A stretch of DNA of 64,000 nt from Acidithiobacillus sp. YTS05 (lineage in GTDB: Bacteria; Pseudomonadota; Gammaproteobacteria; Acidithiobacillales; Acidithiobacillaceae). Within the stretch, counting starts at the first letter, position 1, and every line of letters starts with the position of its first letter. The notes under the pieces were generated by a model. That model had not been told where the DNA came from. It was given only the letters and a program-made list of their open reading frames with translations, and did not search any database. Made by a program: the position numbers and the translations under genes. Below, in pieces: positions 1-9,532 of the stretch. The stretch lies in assembly GCF_024396695.1 (NCBI RefSeq), contig NZ_CP094359.1:1674001-1738000 (forward strand). The letters are read 5' to 3'.

Positions 1-465
1 TTCTTCGACACTTGCAGTAATAAATACCTTGAGGGGCGCATCAGGAAACACCACCGTTCCCATATCGCGACCGTCAGCTACAAGACCGGGCGGCTGGCGG
101 AAATCCCGTTGCCGTTGCAGCAGTGCGCGCCGCAGATCCGCAATCACGGCCAGTTGCGAGGCACGCTGTCCCGCCTCGGCACTACGTAATTCCTCGGTAA
201 CATCCTCGCCATGGAGGAACGCATGGGTCGCAGCGTCCTGTTCTGCAAAATGCAACGGCAGATCCCGCGCCAGGGCAATCAGTGGCACCTCATCCAGCGG
301 CTGCGCCTGGAGCAGGCCAGCACGCGCCGCCGCCAGCCCCGCGGCGCGATAGATCAAGCCACTGTCGAGTAAATGCCAACCGAGGCGCGCGGCGAGCAGT
401 CGGCTGAGGGTACCCTTGCCGACGCCACCAGGGCCATCGATGGTGATGACCGGAACGTTGCTCAT
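1..465 (-). CDS. cmk: Cytidylate kinase, 3' end cut by window edge
   Basis: The first 155 residues of CMP/dCMP kinase are present, which makes CDP for nucleotide synthesis in the cytosol. The N-terminus carries the P-loop GPGGVGKGT at residues 11-19, followed by the DSGLIYRA substrate-binding stretch and DGRDMGTVV near residue 135, both typical of Cmk. The ATG overlaps the aroA stop as ATGA, so this is the last visible gene of the gyrA-aroA operon. The family is about 220-230 residues long, so roughly 70 residues lie outside the window. Confidence 0.95.
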   Translation of the reverse strand, partial: MSNVPVITIDGPGGVGKGTLSRLLAARLGWHLLDSGLIYRAAGLAAARAGLLQAQPLDEVPLIALARDLPLHFAEQDAATHAFLHGEDVTEELRSAEAGQRASQLAVIADLRRALLQRQRDFRQPPGLVADGRDMGTVVFPDAPLKVFITASVEE

Positions 466-1772
466 GAGACCACCTGCGCCAGATCCAGGCCCGCCTGGCG
501 GGCAAGCACGGGGAAAGTGGGGAACGAGGTAGCGACATTTTCGCAATCCAGGATCTGGATCGCTTCCTCGGCACGCAAGGCAGCCATGGCGAAGGACATG
601 GCGATGCGATGATCACCGTGGCTGTCCACTGTTCCCCCACGTATTTGGCCGCCATCGATGCGCGCGCCATCGGCGGTTTCCTCCACCAGAACTCCCAGAT
701 TCCGCAATCCCGCGGCCATCACCGCGATGCGATCGCTTTCCTTGACCCGCAGCTCTTCCGCCTCGCGCACCCGCGTCTGCCCCTCGGCGCAGGCGGCGGC
801 GATAAAGATCGCTGGGAATTCGTCGATGGCCAGGGGCACCAGACGCGGCGGAATATCGATGCCGTGCAGCTGACTGGACCGCACCCGAATATCCGCCACC
901 GCTTCGCCTCCTACCTCACGCAACTGGGTGAGGTCGATGCGCGCGCCCATACGGGTCAGGATCTCGATGACGCCGGTGCGGGTGGGATTGATACCGACAT
1001 TTTCCAAGAGCAGGTCAGAGCCTGGGGCGATGGTCGCGCCGAGCAGGAAGAAGGTGGCCGAGGAGATGTCGGCAGGCACGTCGATGCATTGTCCTGCCAA
1101 GCGCCCGCCCCCTTGCAGACAGGCGCGCAAAGGTTCTTGCGACACCTCATAGCCAAAGCCGCGCAGCATGCGCTCACTGTGATCGCGAGTGAGAGCCGGT
1201 TCACGTACACAGGTCTGACCCGCGGCGTACAGACCCGCCAGCAGGATTGCCGACTTTACCTGGGCGCTCGCCATCGGCAGGGTATAGTCGATGCCGTGCA
1301 GCCGCGTACCCTCGATCTGCAGCGGCGCCTTGCCCTCCTTGGACGCGATCCGTGCCCCCATGGCCTGCAAAGGGTCGATCACCCGCCCCATGGGACGCCG
1401 ATGCAGACTCTCGTCACCTACCAGAGTGCTGGGAAAGTCTTGCCCCGCTAGCACCCCCGCCAGGAGGCGCATGGCGGTACCGGAGTTCCCACAGTCGAGG
1501 GGTTTTGCCGGCGCGCGCAGTCCGTGCAGACCAACCCCCTGGATCCGCAGCTTGCCGTCGTCCGGCCCGTCGATCTGCACGCCCATGGCGCGGAACGCAG
1601 CGATGGTAGCCAGGACATCTGCGCCTTCCAGAAGGCCACTGACTTCCGTCACTCCCTCGGCCAGGGCACCGAGGATGACGGCGCGATGGGAAATCGATTT
1701 ATCCCCCGGAACGCGCAGGCGCCCGCGCAAGGCGCCGCCGGGCTGGACGAGATACTGCATGGTCTGCCTCAT
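462..1772 (-). CDS. aroA: 3-phosphoshikimate 1-carboxyvinyltransferase (EPSP synthase)
   Basis: This 436-residue enzyme joins shikimate-3-phosphate and PEP to form EPSP, the sixth shikimate-pathway step. PGDKSISHR at residues 22-30 and GNSGTAMRL near residue 95 are the phosphate and PEP-binding motifs, and the length is normal. Its start overlaps the tyrA stop by 4 bp and its stop overlaps the cmk start by 4 bp, so translation is probably coupled. A second in-frame ATG five codons in (MQYLVQPGG) could be the true start. Confidence 0.97.
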   Translation of the reverse strand: MRQTMQYLVQPGGALRGRLRVPGDKSISHRAVILGALAEGVTEVSGLLEGADVLATIAAFRAMGVQIDGPDDGKLRIQGVGLHGLRAPAKPLDCGNSGTAMRLLAGVLAGQDFPSTLVGDESLHRRPMGRVIDPLQAMGARIASKEGKAPLQIEGTRLHGIDYTLPMASAQVKSAILLAGLYAAGQTCVREPALTRDHSERMLRGFGYEVSQEPLRACLQGGGRLAGQCIDVPADISSATFFLLGATIAPGSDLLLENVGINPTRTGVIEILTRMGARIDLTQLREVGGEAVADIRVRSSQLHGIDIPPRLVPLAIDEFPAIFIAAACAEGQTRVREAEELRVKESDRIAVMAAGLRNLGVLVEETADGARIDGGQIRGGTVDSHGDHRIAMSFAMAALRAEEAIQILDCENVATSFPTFPVLARQAGLDLAQVVS

Positions 1773-2665
1773 GACGAAGGAAAGCGAAAACGGGAGCGGG
1801 TCTGTTGTCCGCGGCTCAGACTGGCAAGCAAAGGAGCCGGGTCTTCCCCAGCCAGGACTCCGTCGAGCCGCCCCAAGCCCTCTTGCAGACGCGCCAGTCG
1901 AGCTCGCACGGCAGCACGATTCTGCCAGAGGATGTCGGCCCAGAGCCGCGGGTCGCTCGCGGCAATGCGGCTGAAGTCGCGCAAGCCACCGCCCGCCAGC
2001 AGGGCCAACTCCGGCTCTGCGCCAAGGAGCTCAAGGTAGGCGAAGGCGAGGAGATGCGGCAGGTGACTGGTCGCGGCCAGGGCGGTGTCGTGGGTCGCCA
2101 CATCCAGGTGCAAGACTTCGGCACCCAGTGCTGTCCAAAAACCGGTCAGACGCTCATCAACCTCTGCGTCGGTTACGGAACCCTGACACAGAATGCAACG
2201 GTAATCCCGGTAAAGATCCGCGTGCGCCGCCGCAAAACCGTGCTGCTCCGCACCGATGAGCGGGTGCGAAGATTGATAGCGCGCCCCCAGCAGCGCCTCT
2301 CCCTTGGCGACATTGTTCGCCTTGACACTCGCCAGGTCGGTGACAACGGCGGCCGCCGGCAAGTTCTCGGCGGCCAGCGCGAAATACACCGATAACGCCG
2401 CCGGCGGCACCGCCAGGATCAGGAGGTCGACCGCGCCGAGAGGCAAATCCGCGGGGTCTTCGCAAATCTCGTCAAACACCGCGCGACCGTGTCCCTGCGC
2501 GCTTCTCGCCAGCCCCAGATCCGATGCCGAGCCACCTGCTCCCTGCAGGATCCCGGTATATCCCCGCGCCCGTAACGCCAGCGCCAGGCTCCCTCCCATC
2601 AGCCCCAGGCCAATGATGGCGATGTTTTGGAAGGGAAAGGTGGACATCTCAGAGTTCGCGACCAA
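1769..2665 (-). CDS. tyrA: Prephenate dehydrogenase
   Basis: This NAD(P)-dependent enzyme decarboxylates prephenate (or arogenate) on the tyrosine branch. A Rossmann motif GLGLMGGSLA lies near residue 18 and the central ATSHLPHLLAFA stretch is typical of TyrA. There is no fused chorismate mutase; that activity sits on pheA in the same operon and on a stand-alone gene at 18577. The start overlaps the DAHP synthase gene by 17 bp. The ATG at residue 7 (MSTFPF) would shorten the overlap and is equally plausible. Confidence 0.93.
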   Translation of the reverse strand: MVANSEMSTFPFQNIAIIGLGLMGGSLALALRARGYTGILQGAGGSASDLGLARSAQGHGRAVFDEICEDPADLPLGAVDLLILAVPPAALSVYFALAAENLPAAAVVTDLASVKANNVAKGEALLGARYQSSHPLIGAEQHGFAAAHADLYRDYRCILCQGSVTDAEVDERLTGFWTALGAEVLHLDVATHDTALAATSHLPHLLAFAYLELLGAEPELALLAGGGLRDFSRIAASDPRLWADILWQNRAAVRARLARLQEGLGRLDGVLAGEDPAPLLASLSRGQQTRSRFRFPSS

Positions 2666-3665
2666 TGGCCTCGGCCAGCTTGCGCAGATCGGCCATCAGG
2701 ATTTTGAGCTGTTCGGGGCTCAGTGCCTGATCGGCATCACACCAGGCCTCTTCCGGGCAGGGATGCGACTCGATGAGCAGACCGTCGGCCCCAGCAGCGA
2801 TGGCGGCCTTGGCCAGGGCAGGCACCAACCAGGCCTTGCCGCCGGCATGACTGGGATCGACGATGACCGGCAGATGGGTCTCCTTTTTGAGGAAGGGGAT
2901 GGCGGTAACATCGAGGATATTGCGGTAGCTGGTCTCGAAGCTGCGGATGCCGCGTTCGGCAAAGATAATGCGGTGATTGCCGTGGGCGGCGATGTATTCA
3001 GCGGCCATCAGCCATTCTTTGACGGTGGCGCTCATGCCCCGTTTGAGAATGATGGGCACTTCCAGGCGACCCACCTCTTTGAGCAGATCGAAATTCTGCA
3101 TGTTGCGGGTGCCGATCTGGATGACGTCGACCCGCTTTTCCAGGAAGAGATCGATTTTGCGCACATCCATCAGTTCGGTAACGATAGGCAGATTGAAAGC
3201 GTCGGCGGCGTCGCGGAAAAAGTCGAGCCCCTCATCCCCCACCCCCTGAAAGGTGTAGGGACTGGTACGCGGCTTGAACGCACCCCCCCGCATCAGGCGA
3301 CAGCCGGCCGCCTGGACTGCCGCCGCCGCCTGGCGCATCTGCTCTGGCGTTTCCACCGAGCAGGGACCGGCGATTACCTGAATCTGCTTGCCGCCAAAGG
3401 GGATTCCGCGGACTTCGACGATACTGTCACTGGCCTTGAATTCACGGCTGACGAGTTTATACGGTTTGAGAATGGGCATGACCTGTTCCACGGCGGGCAA
3501 GGACTCCAACATTCCCTCGGCAATCAGCCGTTCGTCGCCAATGAGGCCAACCACGGTCCGCTCGGAGCCATTGCTGACCATGGGTTGCAATCCCAGTTCG
3601 CGGATCCGTCGCAGCAATTGCTCGCGTTGCTCGGCAGTTGCCTGGGGTTTGACGATGACGATCAT
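2649..3665 (-). CDS. aroF: DAHP synthase, type I-beta with N-terminal ferredoxin-like domain
   Basis: This enzyme condenses PEP and erythrose-4-phosphate, the first committed shikimate step. Residues 1-70 form a small alpha/beta regulatory domain (start MIVIVKPQAT) like that in Thermotoga-type enzymes. The TIM barrel follows, with AGPCSVE near 100, GGAFKPRTSPY near 127, IGTRNMQNF and DPSHAGG. The N-terminal domain is usually where Tyr or Phe inhibits. Its place in the operon puts the pathway's entry enzyme under the same control as the branch enzymes tyrA, pheA and hisC. Confidence 0.94.
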   Translation of the reverse strand: MIVIVKPQATAEQREQLLRRIRELGLQPMVSNGSERTVVGLIGDERLIAEGMLESLPAVEQVMPILKPYKLVSREFKASDSIVEVRGIPFGGKQIQVIAGPCSVETPEQMRQAAAAVQAAGCRLMRGGAFKPRTSPYTFQGVGDEGLDFFRDAADAFNLPIVTELMDVRKIDLFLEKRVDVIQIGTRNMQNFDLLKEVGRLEVPIILKRGMSATVKEWLMAAEYIAAHGNHRIIFAERGIRSFETSYRNILDVTAIPFLKKETHLPVIVDPSHAGGKAWLVPALAKAAIAAGADGLLIESHPCPEEAWCDADQALSPEQLKILMADLRKLAEAIGREL

Positions 3666-3668
3666 GAT

Positions 3669-4763
3669 TCAGAGTACCTCACCCAAAGTCTGTAAAAAAC
3701 GCCGGTTTTCCTGCGGGGTGCCCACACTGACGCGCAGATGGGAGGGCATTCCGTAAGGCAAGAGCGGCCGCACGATCACCCCTCGGCGCAGCAGGGCCTC
3801 ATACACAGGCTGCGCCGGGCCGGGGGTGAAAAAGGTGATAAAGTTGCCCGCAGCCGGCAATATTGTCAATCCAAATTTTTGCAGTCCATCGGCAAGCAGA
3901 GCGAGACCCACGGCATTGTTCGCCAAGGTCGCCTGCAGATGCTCGCTGTCGGCCAGGGCAGCACAGCCCGCCACCTGCGCCAGACTGTTGACATTGAAGG
4001 GCAAACGCAGCCGTTCGAGGAGGGCGATGAGTTCGGGATGGGCGACGGCGTAGCCCAGGCGCAGCCCCGCCAACCCGTAGGCCTTACTGAAGGTGCGCGT
4101 AAGCAAAAGATTGGGATGCGCTGGCAAACGTTCCAGGCCGTTGGGGTAGTCCTGCGCGGACATCAGTTGCGCATAGGCCTCATCGAGCACGACCAACACC
4201 TGCGCTGGTACCCGCGCGAGGAAAGCATCCAGCTCGGCACTGGAAAAATGCGTGCCCGTAGGATTATTGGGATTCGCCAGAAAGATCAGGCGGGTAGAAG
4301 GACCAACTCGCGCGGCCATGGCATCGAGATCATGGCCATAGTCGCGAGCGGCTACCTGCACGAGTTCCGCTCCCACCGAGCGTGCCGCAATGGCATAGGC
4401 GGCAAAGGCATATTGGGACACGATCACCTCTGTGCCCGGCCCGGCAAAGGCGCGGCAGAGCATGGTGATGATCTCGTCCGAGCCATTGCCAAAAAGGATC
4501 TGCTGTTCTGCCACTCCATGTTTGGCGGCGAGGGCGGCGCGCAACTCTGGCGCGGCACCCTCTGGATACCGTCCCAGGCTGCGGCAGGCGGCACTGATGG
4601 CTTCTTGCACGCGGGCGCTGGTGCCCAGCGGATTTTCGTTGGAAGCCAGTTTGATGGCATCGCGAATGCCGAGTTCGCGCTCCAGCGCCGCCAGGGGTTT
4701 GCCCGGTTGGTAGGATTGCAGGCCCTGGACCCAGGGCATGGGCTGAACCGAGAAAGACATCAA
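3669..4763 (-). CDS. hisC: Histidinol-phosphate / aromatic aminotransferase
   Basis: This is a PLP-dependent class I/II aminotransferase of 364 residues. It has ASNENPLG near residue 40, LDEAYAQL near 195 and the Schiff-base lysine in TRTFSKAYGLAGLRLGY near 225. HisC acts in histidine synthesis, but copies between pheA and tyrA commonly also transaminate phenylpyruvate and 4-hydroxyphenylpyruvate. That second role is inferred from context. The start overlaps the pheA stop as ATGA. Confidence 0.93.
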   Translation of the reverse strand: MMSFSVQPMPWVQGLQSYQPGKPLAALERELGIRDAIKLASNENPLGTSARVQEAISAACRSLGRYPEGAAPELRAALAAKHGVAEQQILFGNGSDEIITMLCRAFAGPGTEVIVSQYAFAAYAIAARSVGAELVQVAARDYGHDLDAMAARVGPSTRLIFLANPNNPTGTHFSSAELDAFLARVPAQVLVVLDEAYAQLMSAQDYPNGLERLPAHPNLLLTRTFSKAYGLAGLRLGYAVAHPELIALLERLRLPFNVNSLAQVAGCAALADSEHLQATLANNAVGLALLADGLQKFGLTILPAAGNFITFFTPGPAQPVYEALLRRGVIVRPLLPYGMPSHLRVSVGTPQENRRFLQTLGEVL

Positions 4764-5857
4764 AACACCGCCTTGGGATAACTACCGAGAATACGCACGA
4801 ATGCCGCCTGCTCCTGCAGCGCCAACAGGGTGGAGCGTACCGCCGGATCCTGCTGATGACCGAGAAAGTCGAGGTAAAAGACATACTGCCAGAGCGCGCC
4901 GCGAGCGGGTCGCGACTCGATCCGCGTCAGGCTGATGCCAGCGTCGGCAAAGGGCGCGAGCAAGGCGTGCAGGCTGCCGGCCCGATGCGCGCCACCGACC
5001 ACGATGCTGGTCTTGTCGGCACCGGTGCTGCGTGTAGCAATCTTGCCGATCACCCAAAAACGGGTACTGTTTTCGGGGTTGTCCTCGATCCCTTGGGCAA
5101 GCAGCTCCAGTCCGGCATGCTGGGCGGCCGCCAGGGTGGAGATGGCCGCACCCTCCGGATCCGCTGCCGCACGCTGCGCTGCCTCCGCATTGCTCGGCGC
5201 ATCGCAGAGCTCGACGGCGGGCAGATTCTGCGCCAGCCACTGGCGACACTGAGCGCGGGTCTGATAGTGCACATGCACGCGACGGATGGCCGCCCGCGGG
5301 ATAGACGCTACCAAATTGTGGACAATGCGCAGTTCCACCTCGCCGCAGATTTGCAGGGGATAGTCCAACATCAAGTCGAGGGTCTGGTTGACCGCCCCCT
5401 CGGTGCTGTTTTCCACCGGCACGACACCAAATTGCGTGGACCCGCTGTCGGTCTGACGGAAGATCTCGGCAATGTTGGCAACGGGGACGAAGCTCGCCGA
5501 CGTACCGAACTGCTTCTCGGCAGCCAGCTGCGAAAAAGTCCCCTCTGGTCCGAGATAGGCCACCTGCAGCGACTGCTCCAGCGCCAGCCCGGCAGAAATG
5601 ATCTCCCGGAAGATCCTGCCCACCTGCTCGGCGGCAAAGGGCCCGGGGTTCTCTGCCATCACCCGACGCAGAATCTCCCCCTCGCGGTCGGGGTGGTAGA
5701 ACTGGCTACTGCCGGCTGCCCGCTTGCAGACCCCCACGCGCTGCGCCAGACGTCCTCGTTCCGAAAGCAAACGCAGGATTTCGCTGTCGACACGATCAAT
5801 CTCCTGCCGCAACTGCAGCAGTTCTGTCTCCCCCGCTTCAGCCATGGCGGTGGGCAA
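4760..5857 (-). CDS. pheA: Bifunctional chorismate mutase / prephenate dehydratase
   Basis: This is the P-protein of phenylalanine synthesis. An AroQ chorismate mutase domain (about residues 12-92, LRQEIDRVDSEILRLLSERG) is followed by prephenate dehydratase (about 97-270, with VPVENSTEGAV and NSTRFWVIG). A C-terminal ACT domain carries the Phe-binding LTRIESRPAR motif. The 365-residue length matches the family. It overlaps the end of serC by 20 bp and the start of hisC by 4 bp. Confidence 0.96.
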   Translation of the reverse strand: MPTAMAEAGETELLQLRQEIDRVDSEILRLLSERGRLAQRVGVCKRAAGSSQFYHPDREGEILRRVMAENPGPFAAEQVGRIFREIISAGLALEQSLQVAYLGPEGTFSQLAAEKQFGTSASFVPVANIAEIFRQTDSGSTQFGVVPVENSTEGAVNQTLDLMLDYPLQICGEVELRIVHNLVASIPRAAIRRVHVHYQTRAQCRQWLAQNLPAVELCDAPSNAEAAQRAAADPEGAAISTLAAAQHAGLELLAQGIEDNPENSTRFWVIGKIATRSTGADKTSIVVGGAHRAGSLHALLAPFADAGISLTRIESRPARGALWQYVFYLDFLGHQQDPAVRSTLLALQEQAAFVRILGSYPKAVF

Positions 5858-6923
5858 AATCGTGGAGGAAATCGACCAAAGCCCGTACCCCGGCCTCGGG
5901 CATGGCGTTGTAGATCGAGGCGCGCATGCCGCTCAACAGGCGATGGCCCTTGAGTTGTAGCAGTCCCCGCTGCCCCGCTTCCTGCAAAAATTCACCATCC
6001 AGACGACTATCGCGCAGAAAGAACGGTACATTCATGCGCGAACGATTGGCGGTGGCGACGTCATTCCGGTAGAAACCCTCGGAACCGTCGATGGCAGCAT
6101 ACAATGCCGTTGCCTTGCGGGCATTGATTTCGGCCATAGCCGGCAGGCCGCCCTGCTGCAATAGCCAGCGAAACACCAGCCCCGCCACGTAAATGGCAAA
6201 GGTAGGCGGCGTGTTGTACATCGAAGCGTTTTCCGCATGCACCGCATAGTTGAGCATGGTCGGTACCTGCGGCCCCGCCTTGCCCAGCAGATCCTCGCGG
6301 ACGATGACCAGGGTCAGCCCTGCCGGTCCGATATTCTTCTGCGCCCCCGCATAGATCAGGCCAAAACGACTGACATCCAAAGGTTTGGAGAGGATATTGG
6401 AAGAGGCATCACTGACCAGCGGTACTTCTCCCAACTCAGGAATGAAATCAAATTCGATACCGTCGATCGTCTCATTGTCGGCAATGTGGCAGTAGCGATG
6501 CTCGGGGCGCAGTTGCCAGCTTTCCTGCCGCGGCACGGCATGGTCCGCTGCCGTCGCGTTACTGGCGATGACATCGATCTCGCCAAAGCGCCGTGCCTCG
6601 CTGCTCGCCTTGCGCGACCAGATACCGGTCTCGACATAGGCGGCACGACCGCCCGCGAGCAGGTTCATCGGTACCATGGCAAACTGCTGGCTGGCGCCGC
6701 CCTGCAGGAACAGGACCCGATAGTTTTCGGGAATCGCGAGCAGTGTACGCAGATCGGCCTCGGCCTGCGCAATGATACCCATGTACTCGCGGCCACGATG
6801 ACTCATCTCCATCACCGACATGCCGCTGCCATGCCAGTCTGGGAGTTCTTCCTGCACCTGCGCCAGGACCGGCTTGGGCAATACCGCCGGACCGGCGCCG
6901 AAATTATAGATTTCTTGCGGCAT
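5838..6923 (-). CDS. serC: Phosphoserine aminotransferase
   Basis: This PLP enzyme converts 3-phosphohydroxypyruvate to phosphoserine and also serves the pyridoxal phosphate pathway. The protein begins [16 protein letters not shown], has GGASQQFAMVP near residue 78, and the PLP lysine lies in YAGAQKNIGPAG near residue 200. I chose the ATG at 6923 because it overlaps the gyrA stop (TGATG) and matches the family N-terminus. The open frame continues further upstream but only as antisense-like sequence inside gyrA. Confidence 0.96.
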   Translation of the reverse strand: MPQEIYNFGAGPAVLPKPVLAQVQEELPDWHGSGMSVMEMSHRGREYMGIIAQAEADLRTLLAIPENYRVLFLQGGASQQFAMVPMNLLAGGRAAYVETGIWSRKASSEARRFGEIDVIASNATAADHAVPRQESWQLRPEHRYCHIADNETIDGIEFDFIPELGEVPLVSDASSNILSKPLDVSRFGLIYAGAQKNIGPAGLTLVIVREDLLGKAGPQVPTMLNYAVHAENASMYNTPPTFAIYVAGLVFRWLLQQGGLPAMAEINARKATALYAAIDGSEGFYRNDVATANRSRMNVPFFLRDSRLDGEFLQEAGQRGLLQLKGHRLLSGMRASIYNAMPEAGVRALVDFLHDFAHRHG

Positions 6924-9466
6924 CACAGATCTACGGGCAGTTCTCCCTGCCCCTCCTCGTCGTCTTCCGTATCGGCAATCAGCGCCAGGCCTGCCAAGTG
7001 TTCCCCTTCCCCCAGATTGATCAGACGCACACCCTGGGCGTTGCGGCCCGTGCGGCGGATTTCCTTTACGGCCATGCGGATCAGAGTGCCACCGTCGGAG
7101 ACCAGCATCAGTTCGTCGCTGTCCTGCACCGCCAGGGCGCCAACGACCTTGCCGTTGCGGGCAGTCGTCTGAATGGCGATGACCCCTTTGCCACCGCGAT
7201 TGGTGCGGCGATACTCGGCCACCGGCGTGAGCTTGCCATAACCATTGGCCGTAGCGGTGAGGATGACCTGATTTTCCTCGACCAGTTGCGCGGAGATGAC
7301 GCGGTCCTCCTCCGCCAGGGAGATACCACGTACGCCCCGCGCGGTACGACCCATGGGCCGCACCTTGTCCTCTGGGAAACGCACCGCCATACCGTCGCGG
7401 GTGAAGAGCATGAATTCCCGCTGACCATCGGAAAGACAGACGGCCACCAGGCGATCCCCCGGATCGAGATTGATGGCATTGATGCCCTGGTTGCGAGGCC
7501 GCGAGTAGTCCATCAGCGGGGTCTTTTTGACCACGCCATGGGCCGTGACCATGCAAACGTAGTAGCCTTCGAGGAATTCGCGCACCGGCAGCACCGTGGT
7601 GATGCGCTCAGTGGGGGCAAGGGACAAGAGATTGACGATGGGCTTGCCGCGCGCGCCGCGTCCCGCCTGCGGAAGCTGATAGACCTTTTCCCAGAAGACC
7701 TTGCCCAGATTGCTGAAGAAGAGCACATAGGCATGCGTCGAAGCGACGAACATCCGCTCGACAAAATCCTCTTCCTTGGTGGTGGTCGCCACCTTGCCGC
7801 GCCCGCCGCGCCGCTGCGCATTGAAGGCGGTTACCGGCTGCGCCTTGATGTAGCCGGCGTGGGTAAAGGTAACGACCATGTCCTCTTCGGCAATCAGGTC
7901 CTCATTGCTGATGTCCCCGGTATTCGCCACGATCTCACTGCGCCGGGCATCGCCGTACTGGTCACGGATAGCGACCAGCTCTTCCCGCACCACCGCCATC
8001 AGCCGTGCCTCGGAGCCAAGGATGGCGAGGAGCTCGCCAATCCGTTCGAGCAGACCGAGATACTCATCGCGAATCTTGTCCTGCTCCAGACCCGTCAACC
8101 GGTGCAGCCGCAGGTCGAGAATGGCTTGTGCCTGCGCCTCGGAGAGATGATAGCCGTCCGCCTGCAGTCCCGCCGATGGCTCGCCGCGTTCGCGCAACAA
8201 AGCCTCGACCATGCCCGGTTGCCAGACCCGCGCCAGCATCTGCGCCTTGGCCTCCGCCGGGCTGGCGGCAGCGCGGATGAGGGCGATCAGAGCGTCGATA
8301 TTGGCGAGGGCAACCGCGAGCCCTTCGAGAATGTGGGCGCGGTCGCGGGCCTTGCGCAGCTCGAAGATGCTGCGGCGGGTAACGACTTCGCGACGATGGC
8401 GTAGGAAGGCTTGCAACAGGTCGCGCAGCCCCAGCGTGCGCGGCGCGCCATCGAGAAGGGCGACCGTATTGATATTGAAAACGCTCTGCATGGCACTGTG
8501 CTGGTAGAGATTGTTCAGCACCACGTCGCCATTGGCATCGCGCTTGAGTTCGATGGCAATGCGCATACCCGACTTGTCGGATTCGTCGCGCAGGTCGGAG
8601 ATGCCATCCAAGCGCTTTTCCTTGACCATCTCGGCAATGCGCTCGATGAGTCTAGCCTTGTTCACCTGATAGGGGAGCTCGGTGACGATGATGCTCTGGC
8701 GCCCGGATTTTTTGTCGGTTTCAAACTCCGCGCGGGCGCGCATCACCACCCGTCCCCGGCCGCTACGATAGGCCTCCAACGCTCCTTCGCGCCCCAGGAT
8801 GATGCCCGCGGTCGGGAAATCTGGCGCCGGCACCAGGGCGAACAAGTTTTCATCGCTTAGCTCTGGATTATCGATCAGGGCCACACAGGCGTTCATCACC
8901 TCCGTCAGGTTGTGCGGCGGGATGTTGGTGGCCATACCCACAGCGATACCCGCCGAGCCATTGATCAGCAGGTTGGGAATGCGCGCCGGCAGGACCAGCG
9001 GCTCGACTTCCTTTTCATCGTAGTTGGGGCCGAAGTCGACGGTCTCCTTGTCGATATCCGCGAGCATCTCGTGCGCAATCCGCGCCATGCGCACCTCGGT
9101 GTAACGCATGGCCGCCGGGCTATCGCCATCCACCGAACCAAAGTTGCCTTGTCCGTCAATGAGCGGGTAGCGCATAGAAAAATCCTGCGCCATACGCACG
9201 ATGGTGTCGTAGACCGCCGTGTCTCCGTGCGGGTGATATTTACCAATCACATCGCCCACTACGCGCGCCGACTTCTTGTAGGGCTTGTTCCAGTCGTTGT
9301 TCATCTCGTGCATGGCGTAGAGCACACGTCGATGCACGGGCTTGAGACCGTCGCGGACATCGGGCAGGGCACGCCCGACAATCACACTCATGGCGTAGTC
9401 CAGATAGGACTGCCGCATCTCCTGTTCGAGACTGACGGGGATGGTTTCTTTGGCGAAGTCTACCAT
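6923..9466 (-). CDS. gyrA: DNA gyrase subunit A
   Basis: This is the breaking-rejoining subunit of gyrase and acts with GyrB, which is not in the window. The N-terminus ([19 protein letters not shown]) and the catalytic tyrosine Y122 in MRYTEVRM match E. coli numbering. The quinolone-determining loop reads [10 protein letters not shown], with Thr at 83 and Asp at 87; Thr83 is a normal variant in several Gram-negatives. QRRGGRGK near residue 560 is the GyrA box that wraps DNA in the C-terminal pinwheel. It is first in the serC-pheA-aroA operon, and only 66 bp separate it from mtnA. Confidence 0.98.
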   Translation of the reverse strand: MVDFAKETIPVSLEQEMRQSYLDYAMSVIVGRALPDVRDGLKPVHRRVLYAMHEMNNDWNKPYKKSARVVGDVIGKYHPHGDTAVYDTIVRMAQDFSMRYPLIDGQGNFGSVDGDSPAAMRYTEVRMARIAHEMLADIDKETVDFGPNYDEKEVEPLVLPARIPNLLINGSAGIAVGMATNIPPHNLTEVMNACVALIDNPELSDENLFALVPAPDFPTAGIILGREGALEAYRSGRGRVVMRARAEFETDKKSGRQSIIVTELPYQVNKARLIERIAEMVKEKRLDGISDLRDESDKSGMRIAIELKRDANGDVVLNNLYQHSAMQSVFNINTVALLDGAPRTLGLRDLLQAFLRHRREVVTRRSIFELRKARDRAHILEGLAVALANIDALIALIRAAASPAEAKAQMLARVWQPGMVEALLRERGEPSAGLQADGYHLSEAQAQAILDLRLHRLTGLEQDKIRDEYLGLLERIGELLAILGSEARLMAVVREELVAIRDQYGDARRSEIVANTGDISNEDLIAEEDMVVTFTHAGYIKAQPVTAFNAQRRGGRGKVATTTKEEDFVERMFVASTHAYVLFFSNLGKVFWEKVYQLPQAGRGARGKPIVNLLSLAPTERITTVLPVREFLEGYYVCMVTAHGVVKKTPLMDYSRPRNQGINAINLDPGDRLVAVCLSDGQREFMLFTRDGMAVRFPEDKVRPMGRTARGVRGISLAEEDRVISAQLVEENQVILTATANGYGKLTPVAEYRRTNRGGKGVIAIQTTARNGKVVGALAVQDSDELMLVSDGGTLIRMAVKEIRRTGRNAQGVRLINLGEGEHLAGLALIADTEDDEEGQGELPVDL

Positions 9467-9532
9467 TTATTGTGTATCCAACGATCGAGACATCAAGGGA
9501 TTATGCCAGCATTCGCCGGGCCGCGCACTCGC

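Noticed and set aside
609..1451. 280-codon rightward open frame over aroA
   Set aside because: Antisense shadow of aroA produced by high GC content.
2304..3695. 463-codon rightward open frame over aroF and tyrA
   Set aside because: Antisense to two clear enzymes, with no start signal and no recognisable domain.
6998..8404. 468-codon rightward open frame over gyrA
   Set aside because: GC-rich antisense shadow of gyrA; composition is His/Arg/Gly-rich and matches no family.
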